A stretch of 64,000 bases of DNA from assembly GCA_977017575.1 (NCBI GenBank), contig CDRNVI010000018.1:62001-126000 (forward strand), written 5' to 3'. Below the pieces are notes generated by a model. It saw only the letters and a program-made list of their open reading frames with translations. It searched no databases and had not been told where the DNA came from. This DNA comes from Paramoeba atlantica. Its lineage: Eukaryota > Discosea. This document shows positions 1 to 10,785 of the stretch, in pieces. Within the stretch, counting starts at the first letter, position 1; each line of letters starts with the position of its first letter. The position numbers and the translations under genes were made by a program.

Positions 1-170
1 GTAAACGTCAAACAGACCAGCAACGCTCTCTTACAACAAAAAAAAAGACTCATTTCTTCTTGATAAGACAGGGCGCGCGAAAATGCAAAAAAAAAAAAAA
101 AAAAAAAAAACACTTCAGTCACAAAGAGAATCTCCTTGGACACACGAGCGCAAAGCCAAAAAAAAAAATT
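1..170 (+). other. 3' end of an RLE-6-like LINE with two A-tracts
   Basis: This is non-coding sequence almost identical to 47761-47930, where it follows the RLE-6 reading frame and ends in a long A-tract. The A-tract at about 85-110 is therefore read as a LINE poly(A) tail. A second A-tract at about 158-168 precedes the 18-bp array. The coding part of this LINE copy would lie left of the window. Confidence 0.55.
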
Positions 171-322
171 TTTATTAAGACAACGTTTTTTTATTAAGAC
201 AACGTTTTTTATTAAGACAACGTTTTTTATTAAGACAACGTTTTTTATTAAGACAACGTTTTTTATTAAGACAACGTTTTTTATTAAGACAACGTTTTTT
301 ATTAAGACAACGTTTTTTATTA
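171..322. repeat. 18-bp tandem array, about 8 units
   Basis: The unit is TTTTTTATTAAGACAACG, repeated head to tail with little variation. Because 18 is a multiple of three and some frames lack stops, spurious peptides such as FFIKTT or LNKKRC repeats appear on both strands. The array lies directly 5' of the APE-2 start and is duplicated at 47931-48083. Confidence 0.95.
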
Positions 323-619
323 ATGCATTTTAATAAAGAATGGCCGGAGGCGTTCGGACCGTTCGGGGCTTTGTTGGCGGTCAAACAAAGACTTCGATCG
401 GCCACGTGTTGTCGAGGAAACCTGTTCTTGCCCCCGAAGCGGGAATGGGGAGTAGCCAAACTCCGACCGCGTGCCCTGTCTCGAATGACCAATCTTATGG
501 TCCCTACTAAACGTTTCGCTATTACTTGGTGCAAGTCGTATGATGAACGTACGAGGTTATGGGAGGGGGTTGTTATATCTGTTCTTGATGATGGTACCCG
601 CCTTGTTAAGTACGATGTA
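323..619 (+). pseudogene. APE-2 LINE, N-terminal fragment (copy 1)
   Basis: The frame opens at 323 and aligns with the start of APE-1 at 6860: shared features are the GPF start, the Cys-Arg-Gly-Asn-Leu stretch and the block WCKSYDERTRLWEGVV followed by a KYD end. The last block looks like a small Tudor/SH3-like beta barrel. The endonuclease, reverse transcriptase and RNase H are absent because a DIRS terminal repeat begins at 620. The frame runs on into the DIRS piece up to 670, which is not part of the LINE. It is the same as 48082-48378. Confidence 0.75.
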
Positions 620-692
620 GAATTGCTCATCATAAAATCTTTGTACAAAATATATAAAGAATTGTCCTAAGTAAATAATATTCATCAAGTAA
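620..692. repeat. DIRS-4-type A repeat, first 73 bp
   Basis: It begins GAATTGCTCATCAT, the same start as the A repeats at 41947, 48379 and 51607. It stops where RLE-8 sequence begins. The matching locus at 48379-48451 shows that the rest of the A repeat lies beyond a LINE insertion. Confidence 0.8.
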
Positions 693-812
693 TGTATCAA
701 TGTTAAGCAACAATACGTCATGCGCGTCCATCCGCCGTCTGTGACAAAGGAGGCCTCCACTAAATTCGATGACAATGTCGAGAGCGTATTGAAGAAGTGG
801 CTCGGTCCATTG
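693..812 (+). pseudogene. RLE-8 LINE fragment (copy 1)
   Basis: The translated piece INVKQQYVMRVHPPS and following residues matches 53140-53265, the region between reverse transcriptase and endonuclease in the RLE LINEs. It is interrupted by the T-rich 3' end of RLE-1. Confidence 0.8.
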
Positions 813-3449
813 CCTATGTTTTTTTTTGTTGTTTGCAAAGAAGTGTTGTAATTTCATTATTCATTCTTTATATTCAACGAACTTGAATTTGAGATTTTGA
901 TTCACTTTTTATAAAGAACAGTGACAAAGAACACTACATAAGAAAAAGGTCTGTTTCAAAGTAAACTTCGTAGCCTGACATCTTCGTCTTCTTTTCTTCG
1001 TCTGACGCAATCGTCTCAAAAGGTGAGTTCACTTTCTTTTCTGTCCCGTGATATGTATTTCCTAAGTTGTGAGTACGCCACTGCACCATTCAGCTCCTGT
1101 AACAATACCTGGAACTCTGATTTGATTTGTTGTCTCTGACTTCCGCTAGCGTCCGCAAGTGCTGAGAGCAGGGATTGCGTGTTCGTGTGCATCGCGCCTC
1201 CTGACAGGATGGGGATACATTGAAAGGAGCTTTCCGATATTTTTCCAGATTTCACGTATGTGTCGTGTTTGCGCTTGGAGGCCTCTCGAAACAGCTGGGC
1301 GCATTTCGTCGCAAGATTGGAGGGAGCGAGTTCATGTACAACGATGGCACAGTGTTCGGAACAGGTGCAGCCTGGAATCGGAATCTGGAAATTAATCATG
1401 CGGAAGCGTTGGCTATCGAACAGGCGCTTTATGCCTTTGCGGACCACTGGCGCAGCCTCAATTGTATAATACTCCGGGTAGATAACACTAGTGTAGAAGC
1501 AGCGCTCCGGAAAAAATGGGCCGATTCGTATGCAATTTCAGAAGTTCTTTGTAGAGTCTTGCCGTATCTGCAAGCCAATCACCTTCACATTATTCCTGAA
1601 TATGTTACAACATTGGAGAATCAAGCGGACCCTTGGAGTCGAAACCGTTTCGACACTTGGCGAGAAGGCGGGGTTCACCAACTAGCGACTGGGTGGGTGC
1701 CGGCGGTACCCAGTGGTCAGTTTTATTTACCAAGTGAGTCTAGTTGGCCTTATTAGATGAAGAGGTAGTTTAATGATTAGAATGTACTTTCACTATCGTT
1801 TCAGTGATTTGAGAACTATTATTCTTAGTTACAGCTTACTTTTCTTCCTACTACGTTGTCAAATGATGCGAGGCCTAAGTTATAAAAAAAAACAGTTTCA
1901 AAAACAACAGAGTTTCAGGATCTTTTGGCGGGGGTGTGGCTGCGTCTGCGTACGTCAGCTCTTTGTTGCTTGTGGTGAAGGCTGTTGTTTTTGCAGTGTT
2001 AGTCTTCAGTTTGATGCTCCCTTCCGGGTGGTGAAGAGTCGGTTTCCAGTGCTCTTGTTGGATACTTTTTTGAGATGGAGAGAGCTGTTTACTCCTTCGA
2101 CTGAAAAATCTGGACGACAGAATGGCGTTTTTGATACGAATTTGACAGTCAGACTTCCATTGTTTATCAGTTTCCTTCCTGGCAATACCGTATGCGAGAG
2201 GTGTGCTTGACAATCGTGTCGTTGAGGAACTTAATGAATCAGCTTCCGGTGGAGATGACAGCGGTGACCTTGGCTTCGGGTGCGGTGTAGACTGCGGCAT
2301 TGTGAGTGATGTCAGCTGATAGTGCTACTGTGGCGTCGTTGTGGCCCTGTCGCGTGCTTTCCGTGAGATCGAATGCATGCTCGGTCGCTGGGAAGGCACA
2401 GGGTATAGCTGGGATGGTAATGGAGAAGCGGACCGCGCTTGTCTCGCGATGGGCGTTTCCGATCCGTTCAGCAAAATCGGTGGAGGCAGCGGTAATGGTA
2501 GGGAATTCTGAGGTATCGAGTTTTCTGGAGACGCTTGACGTTGTGGCGTCGACGTTTCTGTGGAGATGTTGTGCTCGCGCGGAGGTTCTTCCGACTTCGT
2601 AGGTGAAGATGGCGACCTGTGCGGCGGCATCGCTTGGGAAGGGGTGGATTGCTGTGGGGATGTGACGGGCCGAGGTGGAGAATCCGAGGGCGGCGAATGC
2701 GAGGGATGAGGAGGGGATTTCTGTGGGGGGGATATCGGCACCGTGGGGGGAGGAGGAGGAGTTCGAAACAGCTGGGCGCATTTCGTCGCAAGATTGGAGG
2801 GAGCGAGTTCATGTACAACGGTTAGGTCGTAATATATTTCCCCACTTGCCCAATAGATAACGAGATCTGGCCCGGACCGACGGAAAGATCTGCCTCCACA
2901 TGCTCGTTCGTGGGTCCGTTTGTGGTTTGGTTCAACCATCTCGTTGCATTGTGTGCAACGGAGGGTGGAAAAAGTTCGAGGCTCCTTTTCACACGGAATG
3001 CCGGTTTTTAAACACAGTTCGTATAAGAAGTTGACTAGGGTGCTGTGCTTTACCGTTGCGTTTAAACCAGCGCATTTTGAGCATCCTGTAATATGACGTA
3101 TCATGTTGTCAGAATTCAGAAGAATTTTGCACCCCGGACAAATAATATGGGAGGGCAAATCCGGATGTGCAATTCCAAGTCTCGGCATTATGGCAAGTCG
3201 GAAGAGGTGGGGTGGAATTAATTTTGTGTCCGACAGTGCCCACTCGCTGTTTCCTTTGAATGCTACTTTCTCGAGTATTTTGGACATGTCCGATGTGCCG
3301 CTTGTCAATTTCTTCCAGGTTCTAGAGTGTATCTGGGCTGCCGTAGTTGTTGTGTCATTGGGAGGAATACTTGTGTGCTGCTGGTCGTGGGCGCTTTGTA
3401 TTTCGAGGTTGTCGGTCCGAGCTGAGTTGTTCACTTGTTGCTCAAGAAC
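813..3449 (-). pseudogene. RLE-1 LINE, C-terminal part (copy 1), interrupted
   Basis: This is the 3' half of an RLE-type non-LTR retrotransposon. The T-run at about 820 on the plus strand is its poly(A) tail. The protein part holds the paired Cys/His fingers (PGCKILL, TGCSKCAGLNATVKH, then CTQCNEM and ERACGG) and the restriction-like endonuclease core SGPDLVIYWASGEIYYDLTV. The frame is cut by a 1419-bp insertion at 1344-2762. At 3449 homology to copy 2 (48573-51235) stops abruptly and RLE-2 begins. That is a duplication breakpoint rather than ordinary 5' truncation, because the flank on the other side is duplicated too. Confidence 0.85.
1344..2762 (+). mobile_element. 1.4-kb insertion with DIRS-like RNase H end
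   Basis: It is flanked by perfect 58-bp direct repeats (1286-1343 and 2763-2820). Its start encodes the end of a retroelement RNase H on the plus strand: NHAEALAIEQAL, RVDNTSVEAAL, and NQADPWSR at the close. This matches in order the RNase H blocks of the DIRS elements in this window. The remaining 1 kb is non-coding on this strand. On the minus strand it reads as a proline/serine-rich open stretch of unclear meaning. Family assignment is tentative; it is an incomplete fossil. Confidence 0.6.
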
Positions 3450-4084
3450 AAGTCCAGAGTGCATTGATGCGCAAAACTTCGTCACGCAACGCGATTTTTT
3501 CGACTGCGAATCTCCCATTTCTCCTTCGACCGAAGTACTAGCGAGCGATGCCGCGGTGTCACCCGATGACGTTGCCCGTGCAATTCAGCAAGAAATAGAC
3601 CCGAAGACTCAGTTCCCTATCCCAGAAGATGAAATAAACACCATGTCGTATAATGCAAAGCCCGGAGATCGTTGCATTATCGCTTGGAGCTTTGACTGTA
3701 CACCGGCGATAAACATTTCTCGTGGAGTGGTCCAGACTTCCCGTAAACGAGGTAATATCAGAAAGCTGGCTATGGAATACACGGGAGTACTCGGACATAA
3801 GGCAGGGGAAATATTTCCTGGACATATCCCTCCGCAAGCCAACGTTCGCGTTTTCAAACTGATGTGGGACGCCAGCGTGCAACAAGATACGGCCCATACC
3901 ACACAAACTGTCAAATGCCGACACACAGAAGACGATTTGGACCTGGAGCCAATGCCAACTCTGCGCACAGTTGCACCGGAGTTTATCCCTTGCGTGATCG
4001 CAATCTATAGAGATATAGTACGTGACTATGCCGATAGCGCGTATCCCCAACGCCACCGAATTTGGCACAAGCTCCTTTCCGCTT
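3450..4084 (+). pseudogene. RLE-2 LINE, N-terminal part
   Basis: The reading frame encodes the N-terminal region of an RLE LINE, closely matching RLE-3 at 61850-62349. Shared blocks are QEIDP, NAKPGDRCIIAWSFDCTP, HTEDDLDLEPMPTLRT and the IYRDI/WHKLLS end. The GDRC...FKLMW block (about 70 residues) looks like a Tudor/SH3-like beta domain. An acidic stretch follows. The frame is entered from RLE-1 sequence at 3450, so the native start is uncertain. It is cut at 4084 by the array and an RLE-3 fragment, and resumes at 4427. Confidence 0.8.
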
Positions 4085-4212
4085 TTTTTTGTTGTCTTAA
4101 TAAAAAACGTTGTCTTAATAAAAAACGTTGTCTTAATAGAAAACGTTGTCTTAATAAAAAACGTTGTCTTAATAAAAAACGTTGTCTTAATAAAAAACGT
4201 TGTCTTAATAAA
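4085..4212. repeat. 18-bp tandem array, about 7 units (reverse orientation)
   Basis: The unit reads CGTTGTCTTAATAAAAAA on the plus strand, the complement of the other arrays, with one A-to-G variant unit. It lies where the poly(A) tail of the adjoining minus-strand RLE-3 fragment would be expected. Confidence 0.93.
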
Positions 4213-4422
4213 TATAACAAATCGCATTTTCTTATCAATTACCATAAAGTTACATAATATGACCGGTCTTTTCAGATAATGAATAATATGATTTTCTCTC
4301 ATGTGTTGAGCCGGAACCAAAATTACTTTCTCAAGTTTTCATAATTAATAAAGAATGGTTGATTAAATCGCCGTATCTTCTCGGCTCTGCGGCACTAGAA
4401 ATTTGCCAAGTTGCGAGAGAAC
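4213..4422 (-). mobile_element. RLE-3-type LINE, 5'-truncated 3' fragment
   Basis: It is nearly identical to 59157-59362: the last codons of RLE-3 plus its 3' UTR. The insertion separates two RLE-2 blocks that are adjacent in RLE-3. Only 3-4 bp (CCGC) could be a target-site duplication. Confidence 0.85.
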
Positions 4423-4426
4423 CGCC

Positions 4427-5860
4427 ATGAAATACTCGTTAACCACGATTCGTAAAGTCACTGTCAAGCGACGTCGACGACGCCCCCTACAATCCATGGA
4501 GTTGCAAACGCCAACAAACGAAGGAACAGGCTCCAGTCCTGATATTAATGTTAGCGATAAGCGGGCCATTAAAAAGGCTACTAGTCTCGTGATGGACGGA
4601 TGTGTTTCAAAAGCTACACGCGTTTTAGATCAGGAAATCGTTGCGAAGTCATTGAGCGACGATGACACTCTTGCAAAACTTCGCGATTTACACCCCGATC
4701 TGCCGGTAAACTTCCAGATTCCACAAGACGCACCTATCACGGCATGCATCACGCCTGATGAGCTTAGAGAAGCCGGTAGACGCATGGCTAAAGGTGCTGC
4801 GCCGGGGCCGACAGGAACGACGGACTTAATTCTACGCATGCTATTAGATGATGAAGTATGTTGCGTCAGCTTAACTCACATGTTCACCGATTTGATAAAT
4901 GGATCAGTTTCTGATGAAGTAATAAAGCGACTTAAGCGAGCACGTCTTGTTGGTATCCCGAAACCTGCAGGAGGAATACGACCGATAGCCGTCGGAGAGG
5001 TATGGCTGAAACTCGCCGAAGTAGTACTCCTACAACGGCACGAAAAAAAGCTCGCCCCACTATTCTCACCGCATCAATACGGGGTAATGGTCAAATCAGG
5101 TTGTGAGCGTGTCGTACACGAACTGCGCGAAAGGTACATAGAAGGCTGCAACATTCTGTCAATTGATCTTAAAAATGCTTTCAATTCTCCTTCGCGAGAT
5201 GAAATCGCTAAAGCAGTCTTCGCCTTCAGCTCCCTACGTCCCTTCTATCGACTATTTTGCGCAGAATACGGAAGCCCATCTGAACTTTTGTTTTATGGAA
5301 AAGATGGTAAACTTTGCAATACAGTCATGAGCGCGGCGGGCGTGCGCCAAGGATCGCCACTGTCTTCAGTACTATTTTGTGCCTTTCTCCAACCAATGCT
5401 CGAGACGATTGCCGATGAATTTCCAAGTATCCGCATATATGCTTTTGTGGATGACATAAGCTCTGCTTCGCAGGACGCCGACCTTCTGACTTCTGCGTTC
5501 CTCCGCATACGTGAGCTATTAGCCGAAAAGCGTGTTGAAATGTCCCCTACAAAATGTGTTTGGTTTAATGGAATCGAAAATGTGCCAATTCCGCATGGGC
5601 TACAAAATGAGGGAGTAACGTCGGAATCAGGTTCAACAAAAATTCTTGGTGCGTTTGTCGGAGAAACCCAACGAGTGAGCGACCAGCTCGTGCTAAAATT
5701 GAGAAAACACCAGACGGCATTCAGGCGTTTGAACCAGATGGGCGCCAGCAACGTGTCGCTTGTCTTACTTTCGCGGTGTGTGAATGTAAGACATCGGCAT
5801 CACATACGCGTCCATGATCCCGAAAGTTCCCTCGAGCTCACTCGACGATTTGATCAAGAA
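4427..5860 (+). pseudogene. RLE-2 LINE, reverse transcriptase part
   Basis: It resumes with MKYSLTTIRKVTVKRRRRR, a basic stretch also found in RLE-3. The reverse transcriptase follows: GAAPGPTGTTDLILRML, RLVGIPKPAGGIRPIAVGEV, LSIDLKNAFNSPSRDE, GVRQGSPLSSVLF, and the catalytic box YAFVDD near 5450. The later NVSLVLLSRCVNVRH block is the thumb/connection typical of these elements. The frame is open to 5860, where a solo DIRS terminal repeat begins. Full-length relatives then carry Cys/His fingers and an RLE, found here after 6318. Confidence 0.88.
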
Positions 5861-6317
5861 ATCAACGTTTTCTCTCCCCTGCATCATAATGAAAGTAAAC
5901 CATGTTAAAACCAATTTTCCTAGTAATATATCGCTTCAATGAAAGTTTCAGTCCAATCATCCCGACTATTTTCAGTTTCCAATAAACTATATCTATCTGA
6001 TGAATTATTAAGGTACCTGGCCAATATAATAAAAACAATCACAGAAACCCAGTCAACAACTCCTCAAACTTACGAACGGGCATCCCGTCCACCAACTCCG
6101 CGAACCAACCAAATTTGAAAAGGGTAAAAGAAGGAGTGTCGCTATACACAAAAACAATATATATGACTTCATCCCGAGTACTACTAAATTATAAATCTCA
6201 TTACATCTAACAACGGGTGCCCCTTTCGGGGCCACAATCTGTAAAAACAAATCATAATATAAATATTATGTGCCCCGAAGGGCCATTATGTCAATCATCC
6301 TACGTATACTTCTAGAG
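5861..6317. repeat. Solo DIRS-3-type terminal repeat (A-B)
   Basis: About 455 bp, nearly identical to the left end of DIRS-3 (32935-33391). It contains the TTACGAACGGGC core and a hairpin near its end (TGCCCCTTTCGGGGCCA). It interrupts RLE-2 with no target-site duplication; the LINE frame resumes at once after it. It is a fossil solo repeat without coding capacity. Confidence 0.85.
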
Positions 6318-6832
6318 GTGACTAACACTCTCAAGACGTGGTTTGGTAAATTGTCCGCGAATCAAATATCATGGGCGAGACTCCCATTGAAAAAGGGAGG
6401 ACTCGGCCTCACACCCTCCGAACAAATTCGAGAGGCTGCGTTCAATAAATCGAAACAACAGGCAATGGAGCGACCAGTCTATCTTTCAGCTCCCGTCTGT
6501 GGCTTTGAATCAAGTGAGCGCACGCCGATGCTGTCTCAGGGTGAGTCGCAAACCCCGACCGACGAACCAACCTCAGAAGAATTGTACCATCAAGACATTC
6601 GCGACAGGCTCATGGAGACTCCTCGTCAAGCTGACATTATCCGAGCCGCGAGTACCAAAGGTAATTACAAAAAGAGTAATACAATTACTCTTGGCTGCAA
6701 TCACGTGCTAAACTGATTCCCCCACGACTTTTTACGCTTGCTGTCATGCCAAGACTCGGTATAGCACACCCTAAGCTCCCAAGTCATCTAAAATGCCCAG
6801 GTTGCCATATCCTGCTTACGAGTGATAACGCC
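6318..6832 (+). pseudogene. RLE-2 LINE, post-RT part
   Basis: It encodes NTLKTWFGKLSANQISWARL, KKGGLGLTPSEQIREAAF, then SAPVCG and the linker before the fingers. A 20-bp insertion near 6668-6687, flanked by AATTAC direct repeats, shifts the frame. After it the LFTLAVMPRLGIAHPKLPSH and CPGCHILLTSDNA blocks are still readable. APE-1 is inserted at about 6833 inside the first Cys/His finger. The endonuclease end is not seen on the far side of APE-1. Confidence 0.82.
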
Positions 6833-9390
6833 CTTTTTGTATTAATACGTTGGTACAAAATGGTGGAGGCCTCCGGACCGTTCGAAAGTGTGTTGAAAGT
6901 CTGTGGCAAACTTCGGACGGCCAGGTGTGGTCGGGGCAACCTTTTTCTGCCTCCACAGCAGAGGGGGGTTGGGACAAAACTCCGGCAGCGGGCCCTTTTA
7001 CAGATGTCAAAGGTTTTGGCTGTGGGAAAACGCGTGGCTGTTGTTTGGTGTATGGCTTATAACGAACGTATTACACTCTGGGAAGGGGTGGTTCACTCAT
7101 CGCTTGATGGGTCTGGTTGGCTCGTCGAGTACGACTTGATGAATGGGCGCCTTCTCCCGTTTCCTCCGAGAGATGATCGTATCCATGTGCTAGGCGGCAG
7201 AGTTGGACTGCTTCCAAAATCTTTGCGCAAACGTAATCGGAAACGCAAATCCTGCTTTCGGCGTGGCTACCGAGAGCAGAGACCCAAGATCAAAGCTATG
7301 AGAGAGGGGTTTGCAGTAAGCACCATGAATGTAGATACTTTAAAGTGTAAAACCACAGACGAGTTTGCTCTACGTAAATGTTTCCGTTTGCATCAAGCTG
7401 TAGAGTTCATGCGAAGTTACGGCGTAACAATAATGGCCTTGCAGGAAACGCGGCTATCGTTCAAGAGCGAGGAACCGATCATTCATCGTAGGCTCTATCT
7501 GGCTGGCATTAGTGTTAATATATATATTATGAGTGCAATAAAGGGCTATAACGGAATGGCAATGCTGAGTCTGCAACCCATGGGTGTTGAAAAGATCAAT
7601 GATCGCATTATGAAAGGAACAATGCATATTGGAAAGATGAAGGCGTGTATATTTAATGTTTACTCCCCGACGGCTGGTGCAAAGAAAGAGAAGCAAGAAT
7701 CGTTTGATGAGGAGCTATTTGATGCTTGGCATGATTCACAATGTTCGCTAAAGATAATATGCGGAGACATGAACGCACCTTTGCAAGATCCAAATGGCAG
7801 AAAATGTTGTTCGGAAAGAGCGCAAGAATTTCGCAAATTTTTGGTAACCCTTGGATCTAAATCGGCTCATCAATGTTGCAGCGCAGAAAGAAAGTGGACT
7901 TATAGGTTTCCACCTACGCCGAAACACCCTGATGGTCTAACAAAACAGCTTGATCATATCATAATAAATTCCCGTTTCAGCTCAGCATTTCGGTATCAGA
8001 AGGTGCTTTTGGCTCCCATACCTACGAGACACTGTGCAGTAATAGCAGGATTAAATATAAAATGGAGAGTGGCATGCAAACCTAGTAAGTTACAACCGTT
8101 TTGGGGAACCTTGAGAAACGAAACCATATGTGATACATTCGTGAAAAATGTGGAGGAGTCAATTCAGGGGGGAAATAAACGGTCACGAGAAGGGTCAATT
8201 GGCCCCGCTTTATGGGATAAGCTATCGTCCGCAGTCAACTCCGCCGCAGAGAAATTACCCAGGAAAATTGCCAATATTGGAAAAGCTCCTGACTCGGAAA
8301 CTGACTCGCATTCCCTTGATATGAAAACTATTGTGCAAATTGCTCGAAATCAAAGGACTTTCGATACCTTTGATCGAGAACACGGAAAAATGTTTGAAGA
8401 ATGCGTGAAAGAAGAATGTGAAGTGATCCAAGAAAAGCTATATAAATGTCCAAAAAGCGCGTATCAAGCAATTCGCTATATTGTAGGGGAAAATCGAAAA
8501 GGATTCTCCATGTTTGGTGAAAATGTTCGAGACAGTATGTGCAGAGTGAGAGGACATTTTCAGGCGATAGGTAACCAATTAAATCAAATTTCCGAACCGG
8601 TAAACTTCCCTAACTGTAATAAAAGCTTAATTGGTATTGAGGATACGGAATTTACCCTAAAGGAGCTCAGAATTTCTCTGCAAAAAGTCAAATCAGGAAA
8701 AGCTTCAGGCTCCGACAACATTCCTATTGAGGCTCTCTCTACATTGGCTCGGAGCGAAGAAGCGCTTGGCATGCTCTTGAACATAATAAATGAAGTAATG
8801 TGTACCGGTGCCGCGGCGGATAAATGGAAGATGATTCTGCAAGTGCCACTTCCAAAGAAAGGGAATCTCAATGATCTTACAAATTGGAGACCGATATGCA
8901 TTGTAAACCATGTGGTAAAGGTAATGAACCGGATGGTACTAGAGCGTATACAACCAGCCGTTGAGAATATGCTTCGCTCAAATCAGTTTGGATTTCGCCC
9001 GCACCGATCCACTGCCGGCGCACAGGCAACTTTCGTGGAAATAGCTACTAAAGCTTCGAGGGGAGAAGGTGTTGCGGTAGCGTTTGTTGACTTTAAGCAG
9101 GCATTTCCTTCCGTTACTTTCTCTGCAATACGAGATGCGCTGAGAGCATTCCACATACCGGAAAATATTACTAAAGTTATTATGAGCATGTATGAAGGCC
9201 TGAAATCTTATGTGAGGACGCCTCATGGTGACACCGAATCGTTTTCTATTGAAAATGGTACTCTACAAGGGGATGTGCTTGCGCCATATCTCTTTATTAT
9301 GGTCCTCGACAGGATTATGGCAGAGGCCATTGACGCGAAGGGGTTGGGTATCATTGCTTATTCCGCCGGGACGAAGAGTCGCGGCGAAAA
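6833..9390 (+). pseudogene. APE-1 LINE: Tudor-like domain, APE endonuclease, RT fingers/palm
   Basis: Non-LTR retrotransposon protein, open from the ATG at 6860 to the DIRS-1 insertion at 9390. Residues about 53-90 (GKRVAVVWCMAYNERITLW, EGVV, LVEYDL) resemble a Tudor/SH3-like barrel. Residues about 150-400 are an exonuclease-endonuclease-phosphatase domain: STMNVD, ALQETRL, NVYSPTAG, ICGDMNAP, KQLDHIIIN and TRHCAVIAG. The reverse transcriptase begins near residue 600 with KSGKASGSDNIPIEAL, then VAFVDFKQAFPSV and GTLQGDVLAPYLF. The catalytic YADD box lies beyond DIRS-1 at 22898-22909. The arrangement fits an I/R1/Tad-like APE LINE with RNase H; the exact clade was not determined. Confidence 0.9.
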
Positions 9391-10063
9391 GAATTGTGCA
9401 TCATAAATATTATAAGAAAGAAAGAAAGCACTAAGCAAAACAATATCTTCATTCCCCTCTTCTATCTGATATTTGATACGTTCAATTCTATGCACATTCA
9501 AAATTCATATGAATACTGTATGACCGGTCATAACATAACAAAATTAAATAATCCCACAACACTTCTGTCCTCTCCCAGCTTGCGAACGGGTGACGCGGGG
9601 AGTGGTTAGGGGGTTTGGCGGGTGGGGAAACTTTAACTGTCGCGAATTAACAAAGGAAATAAAGTCTTGAATTTATAATCACCATAGCAAACGTCATATT
9701 CGTCTGTATACACATGGGGTTACATCTGGGGGGTGTATATATCAAATCAGTTGAATTCTTACAACAGGTACAATGCCCCTCGGCCATCACACAATAGATA
9801 AACTGGTATAACGTAAATAATTTATTCGCCCAATGCTCTCCGTAAACTATGAGAATTGTGCATCATAAATATTGTAAGAAAGAAAGAAAGCACTAAGCAA
9901 AACAATATCTTCATTCCCCTCTTCTATCTGATATTTGATACGTTCAATTCTATGCACATTCAAAATTCATATGAATACTGTATGACCGGTCATAACATAA
10001 CAAAATTAAATAATCCCACAACACTTCTGTCCTCTCCCAGCTTGCGAACGGGTGACGCGGGGA
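9391..10063. repeat. DIRS-1 terminal repeats A1-B1-A2
   Basis: A1 is 9391-9601, B1 is 9602-9852 and A2 is 9853-10063. A begins GAATTGTGCATCAT and B ends CCGTAAACTATGA. A1 runs into B1 through a G-rich tract after GCGGGGA. A2 runs instead into the internal region with CCACCCATTCGC. This is the split-repeat junction. Confidence 0.92.
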
Positions 10064-10319
10064 CCACCCATTCGCTCGTCCTACTTCCATTTACAACCCA
10101 ATCGCACGTTGATGTATTTCAGCGGTGCCTACTCCGCCAAAATAAATCATAAGGAAATTCCGTATCGCTCACCGTGCCCGTGCTTCTCGATATTCACTGC
10201 TACATATTTTTTTTTATGATTTGTAAACAAGCAATCAAATTAGCAATTTCACATGTTGTAGCCCCATGTTGTAGCCCACACGTTGCCCCCATGTTGTAGC
10301 CCATGTAGCCCACATGTTG
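10064..10319. other. DIRS-1 internal non-coding end with minisatellite
   Basis: No reading frame is seen. About 10248-10318 holds several imperfect copies of CATGTTGTAGCCC. The stretch AACAAGCAATCAAATTAGCA near 10222 recurs near 14658. Confidence 0.6.
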
Positions 10320-10600
10320 TTTTTTTTCACTTACTTTCCTACTTGCTCAACTTCTTTCCCTAACTTCCCCCCATTTTGAAAACGAGCAAAATATAAAACT
10401 AGTAAATACATGCTTTCCCATCTTACCCACTTCCCCTTACCAATCTTTCCAGCTTTCCAGGGAGGGTAAGGTCTCCCTCTGCTAGGAGGGACAGACTTTC
10501 CCCTAACCATTCGCGCGTTCCGGACCGGGTCTTTCGACCACTCCCAGCTTGCCTTGTTAACCCTTCTCTTGTTGTACGAGAGGGCGCAAGCAATGGGCCT

Positions 10601-10714
10601 GTGCCGACAGCGGCACGGTCGCGGAGCATGATGCTGGCCGACGGGGAGGAACAAAGTTCCCTACCCTTGTCCTACCTCACTTGGGGTACCTAGCCCTGAC
10701 GGACTAGGCGTGAG
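10601..10714 (-). ncRNA. R2L-a 3' UTR structured RNA
   Basis: Given on the plus strand, hairpin I is GTGCCG-ACAG-CGGCAC (10601-10616). Hairpin II lies within 10676-10714: an outer CTCAC/GTGAG stem and an inner eight-pair stem CCTAGCCC/GGACTAGG with one wobble. The same two hairpins occur in R2L-b and at 54259-54374 with compensatory changes. A likely role is recognition of the RNA by its own reverse transcriptase; that role is inference. Confidence 0.7.
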
Positions 10715-10785
10715 CATAGACCCTGTCGGCACCGACCAGCATCCGGACCAGCGGTTTATGTCCCAGTGGGTATTCCCGAGATCCC

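Noticed and set aside
171-322. The 18-bp array as a telomeric repeat
   Set aside because: The unit is AT-rich with no G-run, the arrays are internal and occur in both orientations. A telomeric role cannot be excluded but nothing supports it.
323-670. A free-standing host Tudor-domain gene
   Set aside because: It aligns with the start of the APE-1 LINE and is cut by a DIRS repeat; it is a LINE fragment.
2239-2781. Proline/serine-rich minus-strand frames as a Gag protein
   Set aside because: Low complexity, no zinc knuckle and no similarity to the other Gags seen here.
3103-4257. A single 384-residue protein
   Set aside because: The frame runs by chance from antisense RLE-1 through RLE-2 into the array; only the RLE-2 part has homology.
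6746-6859. The first 38 residues of the long APE-1 frame as part of APE-1
   Set aside because: They match the first finger of RLE-2/RLE-3; the LINE boundary lies at about 6833 and the ATG at 6860 fits APE-2.
10601-10740. The R2L 3' UTR structure as an HDV-like or hammerhead ribozyme
   Set aside because: I could not place the conserved catalytic core of either ribozyme; only the hairpins are supported.
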